Source of the DNA: Flagellimonas_B algarum
Lineage (GTDB): Bacteria > Bacteroidota > Bacteroidia > Flavobacteriales > Flavobacteriaceae
DNA: 64,000 bases
NCBI RefSeq assembly: GCF_040513375.1
Contig: NZ_JBEVTG010000001.1
Coordinates: forward strand, 434,001-498,000
Direction: 5' to 3'
Below are positions 62,112 to 64,000 of this stretch, piece by piece; positions within the stretch are counted from its first letter, which is position 1; every line of letters begins with the position of its first letter. The position numbers and the translations under genes were made by a program. The notes under the pieces are model-generated. The model worked only from the letters and a program-made list of their open reading frames with translations. It ran no database searches and had not been told where the DNA came from.

Positions 62112-64000
62112 GACCGCGTTGCGGTTGGTCTGTGGTGCCCTTTTGTTAGGGACCCTAGGCGCCAACGCCCAAGCCTCTTTAGACCTAGACGGTTACAAAA
62201 CGCTATACCCCAATTCGCAATCGGTGCGCTTGAACCAAGAGATCCAATTGGATATCGCCATCGAAAAAGGGCGGTTCCAGATTTCAAAGGCCTCCGTTGA
62301 AGAAGACCTGTACCTGTATGAAAGTGCGAAGTTCGATGCCAAGCAATCGATCAACTATTCGACCTTTTACGAATTGGACGAAATCGAGGCCTCTTCCTTC
62401 GTTTACAAAGAAGCGGGGTATGAAGAATTGAAGGTATCGGAGTTCCAACAAAAAGACGAGCTCGATGGGTCGTTCTACGACGATATCAAATCGGTGAATT
62501 TTATTTTTCCAAGCCTTGGTGAGGGGGCCAAGACCAAGCTGAAATACACCCAATCGATCAAGGATCCCCGTTTTTTGAGCGCCTTTTACTTCGCCAATTT
62601 CTTTCCGATCGCCAACAACAAGATCACCATTACCGCCGATAAGGACATTACCCTGCGCTTTGAGGAAATCAATATGGAAGGGGTGGACTTCGAATTCAGT
62701 GAAACCAGCACCCGCAATCAAAAGACCTATACCTGGACGATCACCGATGTAAAGCCCTTCAAATACGAATCGAGTGCGCCCGATTACAAAAGCATCTTGC
62801 CCCATATCATCCCGATCATCGTATCCTACCAATCCAATGGCAAGACGGTGAAGGTATTGGACGACATCGCCGACCTCTACCACTGGTATTTCTCTTTGGT
62901 CAAAGACCTGAACGCCGATGAAGCCCCGGCCGAACTGGTGGCCTTGGTGAATGGTTTGGTATCTGACCAGCCCAATGAACTGGAAAAGGTCAGGGCCATC
63001 TATTATTGGGTGCAAGAGAACATCAAATACATCGCTTTTGAATACGCTTTAGGGGGATTCGTACCCCGCGAAGCCAATGAGGTCTTCCGCAAGAAGTATG
63101 GCGATTGTAAGGACAATTCAAGCCTTTTGCTCAAAATGCTCGAAATCGCCGGGATCAAGGGCAACCTGACCTGGATCGGCACCCGAAGCATCCCTTACAA
63201 ATATGAAGACGTACCCACCCCTTCTGCCGACAACCACATGATCTTGCATTATGCCTACCAAGGCCGCTCGTATTATCTCGATGCCACCGGAAGGTTCAAT
63301 CCTATCGAAGTGCCCTCTTCCTTCATTCAAGGCAAGGAAGCCTTGATATCAATGGGGCGTGATTCGTTCATGATCAAAGAAGTCCCCATCGTGCCGCCCA
63401 CCGAAAACCGTTTTCAAGACCGGGCCACGATCGAACTGCAGGGCAACACCTTGGTGGGGCAAGGCTCCTCGACTTTGATCGGATACGGCAAGATGGACCT
63501 CTTCTATCGGTTGGAGGAGGCCCAAGACGAGACTGAGGTACGCGCCCTATACAACTCCGTTTTCCGCAAGGGAGCGAACAGTTTTTTGATCGATGGGTAT
63601 GAAGAGACCAACAAATACGATTACGATAAGGAATTCACGGTGAGTTACGGGTTCAACATCCCCAATTACGCCAAAACCTTCGGTGATGAGGTGTATATCA
63701 ACATGAACCTCAGCCGATCCATTGCTTCGAATTTGAAAACCGAAGATGACCGCAAGGCGGCCTACGAACACAGGTACCTCGACATGGCCAACTATACCTA
63801 TACGTTGAAGATCCCGGAAGGATATACCGTTGATTACCTCCCGCCCAATATGGAACTGGAGAGTCCGTTCGTCGACTTTACGATCAGCTATGAATTGAAG
63901 GAGGACGAATTGATCTATACCCAATCCTTTACCTTAAAACAACTGGTCTTAGACCTCGAAGCCCAAAAGACCACCAATGCCTTGACCAAAAAAGTCGTAA
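62080..64000 (+). CDS. DUF3857 and transglutaminase-like exported protein, C-terminus beyond window
   Basis: The reading frame is open to the right edge (640 codons). An N-terminal signal peptide ends near ANAQA (about 32). A DUF3857 domain (about 60-210) precedes a transglutaminase-like core with Cys at about 343 (KYGDCKDNSSLLLKML), His at about 386 (DNHMILHY) and Asp at about 401 (YYLDATG), so the catalytic triad is complete. Proteins of this type are common in Bacteroidota envelopes; their substrate is unknown. The ATG lies inside the MORN gene, 32 bases before its stop. Confidence 0.9.
   Translation, partial: MARSFHPNPIKTALRLVCGALLLGTLGANAQASLDLDGYKTLYPNSQSVRLNQEIQLDIAIEKGRFQISKASVEEDLYLYESAKFDAKQSINYSTFYELDEIEASSFVYKEAGYEELKVSEFQQKDELDGSFYDDIKSVNFIFPSLGEGAKTKLKYTQSIKDPRFLSAFYFANFFPIANNKITITADKDITLRFEEINMEGVDFEFSETSTRNQKTYTWTITDVKPFKYESSAPDYKSILPHIIPIIVSYQSNGKTVKVLDDIADLYHWYFSLVKDLNADEAPAELVALVNGLVSDQPNELEKVRAIYYWVQENIKYIAFEYALGGFVPREANEVFRKKYGDCKDNSSLLLKMLEIAGIKGNLTWIGTRSIPYKYEDVPTPSADNHMILHYAYQGRSYYLDATGRFNPIEVPSSFIQGKEALISMGRDSFMIKEVPIVPPTENRFQDRATIELQGNTLVGQGSSTLIGYGKMDLFYRLEEAQDETEVRALYNSVFRKGANSFLIDGYEETNKYDYDKEFTVSYGFNIPNYAKTFGDEVYINMNLSRSIASNLKTEDDRKAAYEHRYLDMANYTYTLKIPEGYTVDYLPPNMELESPFVDFTISYELKEDELIYTQSFTLKQLVLDLEAQKTTNALTKKVV

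Noticed and set aside
62284..63015. Minus-strand frame of 243 codons inside the DUF3857 gene
   Set aside because: It is a shadow of the plus-strand gene, which has a signal peptide and a full transglutaminase triad.
1..64000. CRISPR arrays, rRNA genes, intact insertion sequences
   Set aside because: No regularly spaced direct repeats, no rRNA sequence and no transposase were found in the window.

Overview
The window is chromosomal DNA of a marine Flavobacteriaceae bacterium (phylum Bacteroidota). This rests on a SusC/SusD pair, repeated TAnnTTTG (-7) promoter elements with TTG about 17-21 bases upstream, almost no Shine-Dalgarno signals, a DNA polymerase III alpha fused to a proofreading exonuclease, a bS16 protein with a long acidic tail, and lipoproteins and secreted proteins of flavobacterial type. 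Species cannot be fixed from the sequence alone.

Layout. (1) 1-6139: a LysR regulator, cut by the left edge, diverges from a tight hutH-hutI-hutU-hutG operon that degrades histidine to glutamate. (2) 6140-24046: a polysaccharide utilisation locus for xylan. A SusC/SusD uptake pair is followed by a ten-gene operon: xylulokinase, xylose isomerase, an SSS symporter, an MFS sugar porter, a GH43 beta-xylosidase, a GH26 glycanase, a PhyH-type dioxygenase, a mutarotase, a Gfo/Idh/MocA oxidoreductase and a LacI regulator. Two closely matching operator arrays, one before susC and one before xylB, suggest the LacI protein controls both units. GH26 with GH43 and xylose genes suggests beta-1,3-xylan of algae as substrate; this is inference. 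(3) 24053-28368: a dinB-dnaE2 mutagenic repair cassette behind unusual inverted repeats. (4) 28402-39811: housekeeping genes, namely an FdhF/YdeP oxidoreductase, glutaryl-CoA dehydrogenase, trmN6-rimM-rpsP, the fused dnaE, trxA and a DUF58 protein.

(5) 39826-52913: a tRNA-Asp gene, a tandem 150-base repeat, and then about 12 kb of clearly AT-richer accessory DNA. It holds a secreted DNase I-fold protein; a compact six-gene minus-strand operon (small membrane protein, TerB-like protein, coiled-coil membrane protein, VWA-like lipoprotein, FxLYD-like anchored protein, six-helix channel with RCK domain and a non-canonical pore); two DUF1508 genes, one leading an operon with a DUF4177 protein, a YidD-like protein and a stand-alone HsdR-N nuclease; and a signalling unit of a 56-residue poly-proline lipoprotein, a TPR histidine kinase and a NarL-type response regulator. 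A 14-base inverted motif (half-site TACAGAT) lies 21-22 bases before the -7 box at three promoters of this island, and again upstream of the kinase operon. This points to an island-encoded regulon that may be driven by the response regulator.

(6) 52914-64000: GC-richer DNA again, with three tandem serine hydrolases of the class C beta-lactamase fold, a TPR membrane protein, a probable HNH nuclease remnant, a 1098-residue TPR/MORN-repeat protein and a DUF3857/transglutaminase protein cut by the right edge.
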